From an uncultured Gammaproteobacteria bacterium (GTDB lineage: Bacteria > Pseudomonadota > Gammaproteobacteria > Steroidobacterales > GCA-2729495): a DNA stretch of 64,000 bases. The notes under the pieces were generated by a model. It searched no databases. It saw only the letters and a program-made list of their open reading frames with translations, and was not told where the DNA came from. Of the stretch, positions 30,189 to 40,167 are shown piece by piece. Within the stretch, counting starts at the first letter, position 1. Each line of letters starts with the position of its first letter. Location: the NCBI GenBank assembly GCA_937921935.1, contig CAKZWQ010000005.1, positions 1 through 64,000 of the forward strand. Direction: 5' to 3'. The position numbers and the translations under genes were made by a program.

Positions 30189-30908
30189 ATGGCAGAGATA
30201 AAAATTCGCAGCAAGATCGTAGACTATCGGGTTGAGACGGGTGATGCCGCTAATGCAGAGGCGAAGGCGGCGGAACGGCCGCCCACCGTTATCGAGACCA
30301 GCGCTGACGGCAAGGTCGTGCGCATGCACGAGAAGCTCGAGCGGCCTGAGATGTTGCTGGGCTCCACCTACAAGGTGAAGACCCCGGTTTCTGATCACGC
30401 CATGTACGTGACGATTAATGACATCGTGCTGAATCCGGATACAGAGTTTGAGCAGCGTCGGCCCTTCGAGATTTTTATCAATTCCAAGAACCTGGATCAC
30501 TACCAGTGGATTGTGGCGTTGACTCGAATCATGTCAGCCGTTTTTCGCAAGGGTGGGGACGTGACCTTTATCGTTGATGAACTTAAGGCGGTTTTTGACC
30601 CGCGTGGCGGCTACTGGCAGCCCGGCGGTAAATTCATGCCCTCCATCATTGCTGAACTCGGCCATATCGTAGAAAAGCATCTGCAGTACATCGGGCTGTT
30701 GCCGGAAAGTGGTCTGGATGAACACCAGCAACGTCTGGTCGAGGCCAAACGGATGGAGTTCGAACAGCAGGCCAAGCAGCAGGATGCCTTTGCCAAAGGT
30801 GAATTTCCCGCGGGCGCCCAGCTCTGCGGAAAATGCAGTGTCACTGCCGTGGTGATGATGGATGGCTGCATGACTTGCCTGAATTGCGGCGAGTCGAAGT
30901 GCGGCTAG
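30189..30908 (+). CDS. nrdJb: NrdJb, C-terminal Cys-rich subunit of split class II RNR
   Basis: AEIKIRSKIVDYRVE...; CGKCSVTAVVMMDGCMTCLNCGESKCG. Confidence 0.9.
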   Translation: MAEIKIRSKIVDYRVETGDAANAEAKAAERPPTVIETSADGKVVRMHEKLERPEMLLGSTYKVKTPVSDHAMYVTINDIVLNPDTEFEQRRPFEIFINSKNLDHYQWIVALTRIMSAVFRKGGDVTFIVDELKAVFDPRGGYWQPGGKFMPSIIAELGHIVEKHLQYIGLLPESGLDEHQQRLVEAKRMEFEQQAKQQDAFAKGEFPAGAQLCGKCSVTAVVMMDGCMTCLNCGESKCG

Positions 30909-30990
30909 CCGCCGCCTGATTGGCGGCAGGCTGCCGCAGACTTTTCAGGTTTCGGCTCAGCTGCCGAGGAGTTGACGAAACCCTTGCTGC

Positions 30991-32409
30991 TTACTGCGCG
31001 GGGGCCTCATAGGTATCTGCCAGCCAGCTGTTGACTTCCTGCACGTCGGTTTCATTCAGCGTGCCCGCGGCTTCCTTCAGCAGCAAAACATTTAGAATGT
31101 AGTCGTAGCGGCTGCGCGCGTAGTTGGTTTCCGCCAGGAACAGCGTGCGACGGGCGTCCAGTACGTCCACCGTTGTGCGGGTGCCCACTTCGAAACCGGC
31201 TTCCGTGGCCTGCAGTGCCGTGTTGGCTGACTTCAGAGCTTGTCGCAGCGCCTTCACCCGGGAGATTTCCGAAATCACGCCCAGGTAAGAGTCGCGCGTC
31301 TGGCGTTCTGCTGCCCTGGCCGTGCGCTCCAGAACTTCCAGGGAGGCGCGGCGGCGGAATACCGCCTGTCTTGCGGCCGCAGTTGTGGCGCCGCCGGTAT
31401 AAATGGGCACGGAGAATTGCAGCTGGATCAATTCATTGGTGGTGTCATTCAGTGTGTCGATCCGCGACTTATCGATTTCCGGCGGATCCGTGCCCGGGAT
31501 CACGCCGGTATTGCGGCCGCCGCCTTCGATGTCCGAAACCCGGCGCTGGGCCAATAAACTGAGGGTCGGCAGATAACCCGACCTCGCGATACGGACGTCA
31601 TCCCGGGCAATATCCACGCCGATGTCGGCCGACATCAGGGCCAGATTCTGCTGCAGGGCGATTTCTACCCAACGATTTTCGTCCTGGGGTTCCGGGCTGA
31701 TCAGGGGAATTTCTTCTTTAGGGCTGTCCAGGTCCGGCGTGTACTGGCCGGTGATCTCGCGCAAGACCTCACGGCGATTGGCCAGCACTCGCTTGGCGGT
31801 GATTTCAGCCGCCACGGCTTCGTCATAACCGGCCTGGGCTTCCTGGACGTCGGTAATGGCGATCAGGCCGACTTCGAAGCGCTTTTCTGCCTGCTCAAGC
31901 TGGCGACCAATGGCTTCCTTGGCCGCCTGCTCGGATTCGAGGGTGTCCTGGGCGGCGAGGACATCGAAGTAAGCTGTGGCCACGCGCGTGATCAGGCTCT
32001 GCCGCGCCGCCTGGTAATCCGCCTCGGCCTGGGCGGCTTCCTTGTCGGCTTGGCGCACTCGCAACCACTGATCAGCCCTGAAAAGCGATTGCGTCAGGTC
32101 CACGGTCCAGCCCCAGCCGTCGGAGGTGGTGTCGCTGATGCTCGGTTGGACGACGGAGCCCACACCCCGAATAGCCCGGATATTGTCTTTCTGGTCACTG
32201 TAGGTCCAGCCCGCATTCACCTGCGGGAGCAGGGCAGCAATAGCCTGGGGTTTGTTCTGCAGAGTCGCCAGGAGATTCGCTTCAGCTTCTCGCAACTCTG
32301 GGTCACTGATCAAAGCCTGCCGGTAGATGTCTTCCAGGTCAGCAGCAACCGTCATCTGGCAGGCAATCAAGCTAGCGAATAAAGCGGACAGCCGGGGGAG
32401 TCGTCTCAT
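30991..32409 (-). CDS. tolC: TolC-family outer membrane efflux/secretion protein
   Basis: Signal peptide; DLEDIYRQALISDPELREAEANLLAT; outer-membrane efflux repeats. Confidence 0.92.
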   Translation of the reverse strand: MRRLPRLSALFASLIACQMTVAADLEDIYRQALISDPELREAEANLLATLQNKPQAIAALLPQVNAGWTYSDQKDNIRAIRGVGSVVQPSISDTTSDGWGWTVDLTQSLFRADQWLRVRQADKEAAQAEADYQAARQSLITRVATAYFDVLAAQDTLESEQAAKEAIGRQLEQAEKRFEVGLIAITDVQEAQAGYDEAVAAEITAKRVLANRREVLREITGQYTPDLDSPKEEIPLISPEPQDENRWVEIALQQNLALMSADIGVDIARDDVRIARSGYLPTLSLLAQRRVSDIEGGGRNTGVIPGTDPPEIDKSRIDTLNDTTNELIQLQFSVPIYTGGATTAAARQAVFRRRASLEVLERTARAAERQTRDSYLGVISEISRVKALRQALKSANTALQATEAGFEVGTRTTVDVLDARRTLFLAETNYARSRYDYILNVLLLKEAAGTLNETDVQEVNSWLADTYEAPAQ

Positions 32410-32530
32410 CTTCAAACCTTGAAATCGATATATATAGCGCCGATACAGGGCTCGGCGGGGCTCGCGACGCGACATGCTAACCCAGAGTGGCATCCGGATG
32501 TCAGGGGACCGACTCTCCGGCCGGGCGGGG

Positions 32531-33196
32531 CTAGAACTGGAATATTGGCTGCTGCAGCGCGTTCAGCAAGGCCGGTACGGCTGTCTCGAACAGCCGCTCG
32601 CGCTGCCAGTCATGTTCACCGGTACGGCGAATCCGCCAGGCCTGCATGAGCTGGCCGTCGCCAATAATCTGAAACATCCGGCCGCCCTGGGTCAGCCAGT
32701 CATCAAAACGCGAGTCCGCCGCGGGCAGCGAGCCGGTCAGGGCGATAACGTCGACCGCCGGCGGGCTCAATTCGTAAACGTCACCAATCACGACTTCGCA
32801 GTTGGCTATGTCCATGGCCTGCAGATTTTCCCGCGCAGCCTCGGCCAGTTCGGGAAAAATTTCCACGCTGCTTACCTGGGTGCTCAGCCGGGCCAGGCAG
32901 GCACTGACATAGCCGCTGCCCGTGCCGACTTCCAGCACATGATCTGTTGGCCGTATTTCCAGGGCCTGCAGTAGCTGGCCTTCCTGCAGAGGGGTCATGG
33001 TGAACTGCCCGCAGGGCAGGGGTATCGGTGCATCGGCAAAGGCCAGTGACCGATGGGACGCTGGTATGAAGGCTTCCCGGGGAACAGTTTGCAGTACCTC
33101 CAGAATGCGGGGGTCCATCACAGAGCCCGCACGCAGCTGCTGCTGCAGCATCACTTGTCGTGATTCGTCGAGATTCATGGGGTTGATTGCTTGCAT
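32531..33196 (-). CDS. Protein-L-isoaspartate O-methyltransferase family protein
   Basis: REAFIPASHRSLAFADAPIPLPCGQFTMTP; VLEVGTGSGYVSACLARL. Confidence 0.88.
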   Translation of the reverse strand: MQAINPMNLDESRQVMLQQQLRAGSVMDPRILEVLQTVPREAFIPASHRSLAFADAPIPLPCGQFTMTPLQEGQLLQALEIRPTDHVLEVGTGSGYVSACLARLSTQVSSVEIFPELAEAARENLQAMDIANCEVVIGDVYELSPPAVDVIALTGSLPAADSRFDDWLTQGGRMFQIIGDGQLMQAWRIRRTGEHDWQRERLFETAVPALLNALQQPIFQF

Positions 33197-33362
33197 GCCG
33201 GGGGTATCCGCGAGCAGATGATCCTAACTGCTGCGCATTATGGTTAATACCGGGGTTTCGGGTCGAGGCCCTGGGCTATCCTAACAAGGCCGGTCGGTCC
33301 GCGAGTCTGGCGCGCCGGCGGCGTCACTCGCGGTTTCGACTGATCCGTTCCGAGTGAAGTTC

Positions 33363-35678
33363 ATGAGCGAAGCCTGGCTGATCTATGTGCTGATTGCGAT
33401 TGCCGCCGGCTTCGCACTCCTCGCCCTGTGGTTGTGGCGTTCCCGGCGGGCGGATCTGGCGCGGCTGCAGACCCTGCAGGCAGAGCTTGTGGATGCGGCC
33501 CAGAACGCGACCTTCGGCCGCCGCGTCTCCCTGGACCGGGTGCCCGGCGATTTCGCTGCCCTGGGTACCAGTATCAACAGCCTGTTCGATGCCCTGCAGA
33601 GCAAGGACGCGGAGCTGCACCAGCGCGAGTCCTTGTTTCAGGACCTGGCCAACACCATGCCCGAGATCGTCCTGGTGCACCGGGATCGTGTTCTGTTTGC
33701 CAATGAGGCCGCTTCCGCCGGACTGGGTTTGCCGCCTGAAGGTCTGGAGGGACGGCCCGTCATTGATCTTGTGCGGCCGGCCTATCGCGCCATGACCCGC
33801 AAGATGATCACCAGCCTCATGGCCAACGAGCCCATGCCCGAGCGCCCGGAGATCCAGCTGGTCAGCGCCGGCGAGCAGGGTATCTGGGTTGAACTGAGTA
33901 GCGCCCGGATCGATTTCCGTGGTCAGGAGGTCTTGCTGACCATCGCCCGGGATATCAGTTATCGAAAAAATATCGAGGCCAGCCTCGGGCGCAGCAAGCA
34001 GCAGGCCCAGGTCACGCTGGAGTCTATTGGTGAGGGCGTGATCACCACTGATACCCACGGCGTTATCGACTATATGAATCTCGCCGCGGAGAAGCTCACA
34101 GGGGTGAAACGGGAGACGGCCAGCGGCAAGCAGCTGTCGGAACTGGTCAGCCTGGTGGATGAGTCAGATCGTCGCAGCCTCGGGGACCCCGTTTCACGGG
34201 CCCTGACGGACCGGCGCCGGGTGGGCGTCGGTCGCCGTGCCCTGATGATCCCGGCCGACAAGGAGCGCGAGCTCTCTATCGAGATGACGGCCTCACCCAT
34301 TAAGGGCCCTGATGAACAGGTGGCCGGCGTGGTCGTGATCATGCACGACGTGACAGAGATTCGCGGTCTGACCCAGAAGATGAGTTACCAGGCGGCGCAT
34401 GATGCCCTGACCGGCCTCGTCAACCGGCGGGAATTCGAGCGCCGGGTAGAGGAATCCCTGCGCACCGTGCGCAATGATGCGGTTTCCCATGTGCTTTGTT
34501 ATCTGGACCTGGATCGCTTCAAAGCCGTTAATGACACCTGCGGCCATCTGGCCGGTGACAACCTGCTGCGTGAGATTGCCGGTCTGATCAAGGATGAAGT
34601 GCGTGGGTCAGATTGCGTCGCGCGCCTGGGCGGCGATGAATTCGGGCTGCTGTTGATTCGATGCCCTTTGGAAAAGGCGCGCCAGATTGCCGATGACGTG
34701 TGTAATGCGGTTCGCGATTACCGCTTCGTGTGGCAGGACAAGATTTTCACTGTCGGTGTCAGTGTTGGCCTGGTGCAGATCGGTCGGGAAAGCGGCTCTA
34801 TCAAGGACCTGCTGGCGGCAGCCGATTCTGCCTGTTATGTGGCCAAGCAACAGGGCCGGGGTCGGGTGCATGTCTACTCGGCAAAGGATGAAGCAGCGGC
34901 CCGTCAGCGCGGCGAGATCCGCTGGTTGCAGCAACTGCAAAATGCCCTTAAAGACGGGGGCTTTGAGTTATTTACCCAGCCGGTGATATCCATGGCGGGC
35001 CGGGTAGCCGTCGGGCCAGCCGCCGAAGTGCTCCTGCGCATGACTGATGATCAGGGTGCCCTGGTGCCGCCGAGTGACTTTCTCAAGGCCGCCGAACGTT
35101 ATCACCTGATGGGACAGATCGACCGCTGGGTTGTGCGCGCGACCCTGGCCGCCGTGGGCCAGGGCATGATTCGTTTGCCCGATGATCGCAGCTGCAGCAT
35201 CAATCTTTCCGGCCAAACGCTGGGGGATGAAAGCTTTCTGGAATTTGTCGTTGAATGCCTGGATCACAGCCAGGTTGCGCCGTCGAAGATCTGTTTTGAG
35301 ATAAGCGAACGCGCCGTCATGTCTGACTTAAGCCATGCCCGCCGCTTCATTGGCGTGCTGCATGGGATTGGCTGCTGCTTTGGACTGGACGACTTCGGCA
35401 GTGGCATTGGTTCCCTGGCAAGCCTGAGGGAACTGTCCATCGATTATCTGAAGATCGATGGTGCCTACACCCACGATTTAGCCAGCGACAGTGTCAATCG
35501 GCAGGTCGTAGGCGCCATTAGCCGTTTGTCACGCACCATGGGCTTCCGCGTGGTCGCGGAGCAGGTAGAAGAGCAGGTGGACTTCGATGCCTTGCGCGAA
35601 CTGGAAGTGGACTTCGTGCAGGGCTATTTCGTGGAACGGCCATCGCCCCTGGGCGGCGGACAGGCAAGCGCCTCCTGA
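33363..35678 (+). CDS. PAS-GGDEF-EAL domain cyclic-di-GMP protein
   Basis: N-term TM; RLGGDEF with RGSD I-site; EVL, DDFGSG, YLKIDG, VQGYFVERP. Confidence 0.93.
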   Translation: MSEAWLIYVLIAIAAGFALLALWLWRSRRADLARLQTLQAELVDAAQNATFGRRVSLDRVPGDFAALGTSINSLFDALQSKDAELHQRESLFQDLANTMPEIVLVHRDRVLFANEAASAGLGLPPEGLEGRPVIDLVRPAYRAMTRKMITSLMANEPMPERPEIQLVSAGEQGIWVELSSARIDFRGQEVLLTIARDISYRKNIEASLGRSKQQAQVTLESIGEGVITTDTHGVIDYMNLAAEKLTGVKRETASGKQLSELVSLVDESDRRSLGDPVSRALTDRRRVGVGRRALMIPADKERELSIEMTASPIKGPDEQVAGVVVIMHDVTEIRGLTQKMSYQAAHDALTGLVNRREFERRVEESLRTVRNDAVSHVLCYLDLDRFKAVNDTCGHLAGDNLLREIAGLIKDEVRGSDCVARLGGDEFGLLLIRCPLEKARQIADDVCNAVRDYRFVWQDKIFTVGVSVGLVQIGRESGSIKDLLAAADSACYVAKQQGRGRVHVYSAKDEAAARQRGEIRWLQQLQNALKDGGFELFTQPVISMAGRVAVGPAAEVLLRMTDDQGALVPPSDFLKAAERYHLMGQIDRWVVRATLAAVGQGMIRLPDDRSCSINLSGQTLGDESFLEFVVECLDHSQVAPSKICFEISERAVMSDLSHARRFIGVLHGIGCCFGLDDFGSGIGSLASLRELSIDYLKIDGAYTHDLASDSVNRQVVGAISRLSRTMGFRVVAEQVEEQVDFDALRELEVDFVQGYFVERPSPLGGGQASAS

Positions 35679-35687
35679 GCCAGACAT

Positions 35688-35717
35688 AAAAAAACCCCGG
35701 CAGTGCCGGGGTTTTTT
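35688..35717. terminator. Bidirectional Rho-independent terminator
   Basis: AAAAAAACCCCGGCAGTGCCGGGGTTTTTT. Confidence 0.95.
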
Positions 35718-35740
35718 CGTTGCTTGCTTTTGTTTTTCGA

Positions 35741-37903
35741 TCAACCCAGCAGGATGCCGCCGTACTGGACGAAAAACGGTGCGAACACCAGGCTGAGGAT
35801 GGCTTGCAGCTTGATCAGGATGTTCAGGGACGGGCCCGAAGTATCCTTCAGCGGGTCACCCACCGTGTCACCCACGACTGCGGCCTTGTGCTCCTCGGAA
35901 CCCTTGCCACCGTGGTTGCCGGCTTCGATGTATTTCTTGGCGTTGTCCCAGGCGCCACCGGAGTTGGAGGCACTGATGGCCAGCACGCCGCCGGCGACCA
36001 GAGAGCCTGCCAGCAGGCCAGCCACTGAGGAGACGCCGAACATGAAGCCCGCCAGGATCGGCGAGCCCATGATCAGGACGCCCGGGGCGATCATCTCGCG
36101 CAGGGCTGCCTTGGTGGAGATGTCCACGCACTTCTCGTAATCCGGCTGACCCGTGCCTTCCATGATGCCCGGAATGTCGCGGAACTGGCGGCGCACTTCC
36201 TCGATCATGTCGAAGGCGGCCTTGCCCACGGACTTCATGGTCATGGCGGTAAACAGGAAAGGCAGCACCGCGCCGATGAACAGGCTGGTGTAGACCAACG
36301 GGTCCAGCAGGTCCACGCTCACCAGGTCACGACCGGCGCTTTCCAGCAGGCTGTTTGAGGCGGTGATGAAGGCCGCGAACAGGGCCAGCGAGGTCAGGAT
36401 GGCCGCGCCGATGGCGAAGCCCTTGCCGATGGCCGCCGTGGTGTTACCGGCGGAGTCCAGGATGTCGGTTCGACGCCGGACTTCGCTTTCCAGGCCCACC
36501 ATCTCGGCGATGCCGCCGGCGTTGTCCGCCACCGGGCCGTAGGCGTCGATCATCAGGGCGATGACCAGCGTGCCCAACATGCCGAGGGAAGCGATGGCCA
36601 CGCCGTACATGCCGGCCAGGCTCCAGGAGGTGGCAATGGCGATGGCGATACAGATGTATGGCAGCACGGTGGATTTGTAACCCAGCGCCAGGCCGTAAAT
36701 GATGTTGGTCGCCACGCCTGTCTCGGTGGACTTGGCCACTTCCTTCACCGGCGCGTACTTCTCGGAGGTGTAGTAACCGGTCAGCAGGCCGACAGCCAGG
36801 CCGGCGATCAGACCAGCCAGGAAGCACCAGTAAACGCCCAGCCAGGTATAGCTCTCACCGTTGAGAACGAATTTCTCCGGAATCAGGTAAAAGGTGAAGA
36901 ACAGCATGGCGACAGCCATCAGCGCGCTGGAGTAAATCAGCAGCTTCATCAGGGCCGGGGCCACGTCTTCTTCCTTCTCCACCTTCACCAGCAGCTTGGT
37001 CAGCAGGCTGATCGGAATGCCCACGGCGCTGATCAGAATCGGGTAGAGCAGGGCGTTGGGGTCGCCGGCGAATGCGATCGCCGAGATGACCATGGCGGCA
37101 CAAGTGGACTCGGCGCAGGAGCCAAACAGGTCGGCGCCCATGCCAGCCACGTCACCCACGTTGTCGCCCACGTTGTCGGCGATTACGGCGGGGTTGCGCG
37201 GGTCATCCTCGGGAATGCCCTGTTCCACCTTGCCCACCAGGTCGGCGCCTACATCCGCCGCCTTGGTGAAGATGCCGCCGCCCACGCGGGCAAACAGCGC
37301 GATAGTGGAGCCGCCCAGGCCGAAGCCGGCGATGACTTCCATCAGCACATACTTGTTGTGCTCACCGATGTCGGCCAGGGCCCAGTTCATGAACAGGTAG
37401 ATCAGCACCAGGCCCAGCACAGCCAGGCCCACCAGGGCGAAGCCCATGACTGCGCCGGAATTGATGGCCACCTTGAAGGCCGCCCCGATGTCCTGCTTGG
37501 CGGCGACTGTGGTGCGGGCGTTGCCCTGGGTCGCGACCTTCATGCCGATGTAGCCTGAGGCCACGGAAATGAGAGCGCCGAACAGGAAGGCAATGGCCGT
37601 GTACCAACCGCTGACGCGGCCTGTGACCTCGGTGTGGCCGACGTCGTAGACGGTGTAGTTGACCAGCAGGCCAATCACGACAGCGAAGGCCAGCATGAAC
37701 AAGAACAGCACCCGGTACTCGGCCTTCAGGAAGGCCATGGCTCCCTTTGCGATGGCGCCGTGGATGTAGGTGAGCCGCTCGGCTTTGTCAGCTTCCAGGC
37801 CCATGGTCAGCGGAATGCTGGTGACTTTCTTCATGTAAAAGAAGGCGATGGCCAAGCCCAGCACACCCAGTGCCGTGCTGACCCAAATTGTGATTCCCGA
37901 CAT
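35741..37903 (-). CDS. hppA: Membrane-bound proton/cation-translocating pyrophosphatase
   Basis: [44 protein letters not shown]. Confidence 0.97.
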   Translation of the reverse strand: MSGITIWVSTALGVLGLAIAFFYMKKVTSIPLTMGLEADKAERLTYIHGAIAKGAMAFLKAEYRVLFLFMLAFAVVIGLLVNYTVYDVGHTEVTGRVSGWYTAIAFLFGALISVASGYIGMKVATQGNARTTVAAKQDIGAAFKVAINSGAVMGFALVGLAVLGLVLIYLFMNWALADIGEHNKYVLMEVIAGFGLGGSTIALFARVGGGIFTKAADVGADLVGKVEQGIPEDDPRNPAVIADNVGDNVGDVAGMGADLFGSCAESTCAAMVISAIAFAGDPNALLYPILISAVGIPISLLTKLLVKVEKEEDVAPALMKLLIYSSALMAVAMLFFTFYLIPEKFVLNGESYTWLGVYWCFLAGLIAGLAVGLLTGYYTSEKYAPVKEVAKSTETGVATNIIYGLALGYKSTVLPYICIAIAIATSWSLAGMYGVAIASLGMLGTLVIALMIDAYGPVADNAGGIAEMVGLESEVRRRTDILDSAGNTTAAIGKGFAIGAAILTSLALFAAFITASNSLLESAGRDLVSVDLLDPLVYTSLFIGAVLPFLFTAMTMKSVGKAAFDMIEEVRRQFRDIPGIMEGTGQPDYEKCVDISTKAALREMIAPGVLIMGSPILAGFMFGVSSVAGLLAGSLVAGGVLAISASNSGGAWDNAKKYIEAGNHGGKGSEEHKAAVVGDTVGDPLKDTSGPSLNILIKLQAILSLVFAPFFVQYGGILLG

Positions 37904-37927
37904 CTAGCTATCTCTCCAAAAGGGTCG

Positions 37928-37987
37928 TTAAATGATCGCGAGCAGGCCGGCGCCCACACTAAGCAACAGGGCAAGATCGCCTTCCAT
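37928..37987 (-). CDS. Putative 19-aa hydrophobic micro-ORF upstream of hppA
   Basis: ATG..TAA encoding MEGDLALLLSVGAGLLAII; SD AAGGAG 7 nt before ATG; 24 nt before hppA ATG. Confidence 0.5.
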   Translation of the reverse strand: MEGDLALLLSVGAGLLAII

Positions 37988-38104
37988 GCTTGTCTCCTTC
38001 CGACGGAAAGGTCTGGCAGGACGATGGGTAGTCCTGCTATAAGTATTTGATTTAGTTTGCGTTATCTGCCGACAGGCAGAACCCCACACGCCAAGCGCCG
38101 GCGA

Positions 38105-39367
38105 TCATAGCACAAAGGCAGACGCCAATTTTTTGGCGACCGGGACAAGCTTGAGCTGTGCATAGTCCGGTAATCCATTGCGGTAGGGCGGATAGTCCTC
38201 GCCCCGAATCAGGGGCTCCAGGTACCGTCGGCAGGCAGCGGTTATGCCGAAGCCATCCTTGGTGATGTAACGACCGGGCATCATCTTTTCGCGATTGGCG
38301 ACCCGGCTCAACGGCGCGCTGGTGATCTTCCAGCGGTAGGGTTTATCCGACGTGCGTGTGATCGCCGGCATGATGGAATTTTTCCCGGCCAGGGCGAACT
38401 CCACGGCGGCCTTGCCGACCGCATAAGCTTGTTTCACATCTGTGGCCGAGGCGATATGCCGGGCTGAGCGCTGCAGGTAGTCAGCAATAGCATAGTGATA
38501 CTTCAGGCCCAGCTCGTCGCGCACCATTTCAGCGATGACCTGGGCAGCTCCGCCGAGTTGCTTGTGACCGAAGGCATCCACCGTGCCGGCATCCGCTATA
38601 AAGCGGCCATCCTTGTACTGGGCCCCTTCACTGACCACCACCACGCAGTATTCGTTGTCGCGCACGCATTGTTTAACGCGCCGAAGAAAAGCCGCCTTCT
38701 TGAACGGAACTTCCGGGAACAGGATGACGTGGGGGGCCTGGTCCGGGCCCTGGCCGGCCAGCCCGGCTGCCGCGGCTATCCAGCCAGCATGCCGCCCCAT
38801 GACCTCGAGAATGAAAACCTTCGTTGAGGTGCGAGCCATAGAGGCCACATCCAGAGCCGCCTCCCGGGTGGAGACAGCCACGTATTTGGCCACGGAGCCG
38901 AAGCCCGGGCAGTTGTCGGTGATGGGCAGGTCGTTATCCACGGTCTTGGGTACATGGATTGCCTGCACGGGAAACCCCATTTTTTTCGACAGCTGCGAGA
39001 CCTTGTAGCAGGTATCGGCCGAATCGCCCCCGCCGTTATAGAAAAAATAGCCGATGTTGTGAGCCCGGAAGACATCGATCAGGCGCTCGTACTCCGCGCG
39101 ATGTTCTTCAAGGCTCTTCAGCTTGTAGCGCGCTGACCCGAAAGCCCCGCCAGGGGTGTGCCTCAGGGCCGCAATGGCGCGGGCGCTTTCCTTGCTCGTG
39201 TCGAACATATCCTCGGTGAGGGCGCCGATGATGCCGTTGTTGCCTGCATACAGCTTGCCAATCTCGCCACGATGCTGACGTGCTGTCTGGATGACGCCGC
39301 AAGCTGACGCGTTGATGACCGCGGTCACGCCGCCAGATTGAGCATAAAAGGCATTTGGTTTGGCCAT
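38105..39367 (-). CDS. pfp: 6-phosphofructokinase, PPi-dependent type
   Basis: NGGGDSADT and PKTVDNDL (PPi-type residues at positions separating PPi- from ATP-PFKs). Confidence 0.88.
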   Translation of the reverse strand: MAKPNAFYAQSGGVTAVINASACGVIQTARQHRGEIGKLYAGNNGIIGALTEDMFDTSKESARAIAALRHTPGGAFGSARYKLKSLEEHRAEYERLIDVFRAHNIGYFFYNGGGDSADTCYKVSQLSKKMGFPVQAIHVPKTVDNDLPITDNCPGFGSVAKYVAVSTREAALDVASMARTSTKVFILEVMGRHAGWIAAAAGLAGQGPDQAPHVILFPEVPFKKAAFLRRVKQCVRDNEYCVVVVSEGAQYKDGRFIADAGTVDAFGHKQLGGAAQVIAEMVRDELGLKYHYAIADYLQRSARHIASATDVKQAYAVGKAAVEFALAGKNSIMPAITRTSDKPYRWKITSAPLSRVANREKMMPGRYITKDGFGITAACRRYLEPLIRGEDYPPYRNGLPDYAQLKLVPVAKKLASAFVL

Positions 39368-39490
39368 GTCGGGATCCCTGATCGAAGTGGCGCGAACATA
39401 CCACAGCAGTTTATCGATTCAGAATGTTTGACCTGCCCGGGCTCTGGCGTTAGCGTTCTTTTCTTAATCTGGTTTTATAAGTTGCACGGC

Positions 39491-40135
39491 ATGCGAATCG
39501 TTTTCCTGGGAGCGCCGGGCTCCGGCAAAGGCACGCAGGCACAAAAATTGGTGGCCGACTTTGGGGTTGTGCAGATTTCGACCGGCGATTTGCTGCGAGC
39601 GGCTGTCGCATCGGGTAGTGAACTCGGTCAGCGGGCGAAGGCCGCCATGGACGCCGGCGCCCTGGTCTCCGATGACATTGTGCTGGGCATGATTCGCGAG
39701 CGGTTGCAGGAGCCAGACACTCAGGCCGGCTTTATCCTGGATGGCTTTCCGCGCAACCTGAGCCAGGCGGCTTCCCTGGATAAAGTGCTGGGGGAAATTG
39801 CCCGGCCCCTGGACGCGGTCTGCCTGCTGGATGTGGATTTCGACATCCTGATGAAACGCCTGACCGGTCGGCGGACCTGCTCGGTGACAGGCAAGCTGCT
39901 GAATGTGTATTTCTCGCCCCAGAGTGAGCTGGACGCCTGCCAGGCGGCCGGCGGCCAGCTGGTCCAGCGGGCCGATGATAATGAACAGACCATTGGCAAG
40001 CGCCTGACCGTCTATCGTGAGCAGACCGAACCCCTGGTCGGGTTCTATCGCGATGCCGGTTTGTTGCGCGAAGTAGCCGGTGATGGTGCGATGGCCGACG
40101 TCTATGCGCGGCTGAAATCCGCCCTCGGCGTCTGA
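39491..40135 (+). CDS. adk: Adenylate kinase
   Basis: MRIVFLGAPGSGKGTQAQKL, DGFPRNLSQA, LID RRTCSVTGKLLNVYF. Confidence 0.97.
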   Translation: MRIVFLGAPGSGKGTQAQKLVADFGVVQISTGDLLRAAVASGSELGQRAKAAMDAGALVSDDIVLGMIRERLQEPDTQAGFILDGFPRNLSQAASLDKVLGEIARPLDAVCLLDVDFDILMKRLTGRRTCSVTGKLLNVYFSPQSELDACQAAGGQLVQRADDNEQTIGKRLTVYREQTEPLVGFYRDAGLLREVAGDGAMADVYARLKSALGV

Positions 40136-40167
40136 GCCAGCCTGGGACGCCTCGGCGGCGGCAGCCC

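Noticed and set aside
33363-35678. EAL domain with EVL instead of EAL suggesting inactive phosphodiesterase
   Set aside because: EVL is a common active variant; the other catalytic positions (N, E, DD, K, E, Q) appear present and GGDEF with its I-site is intact.
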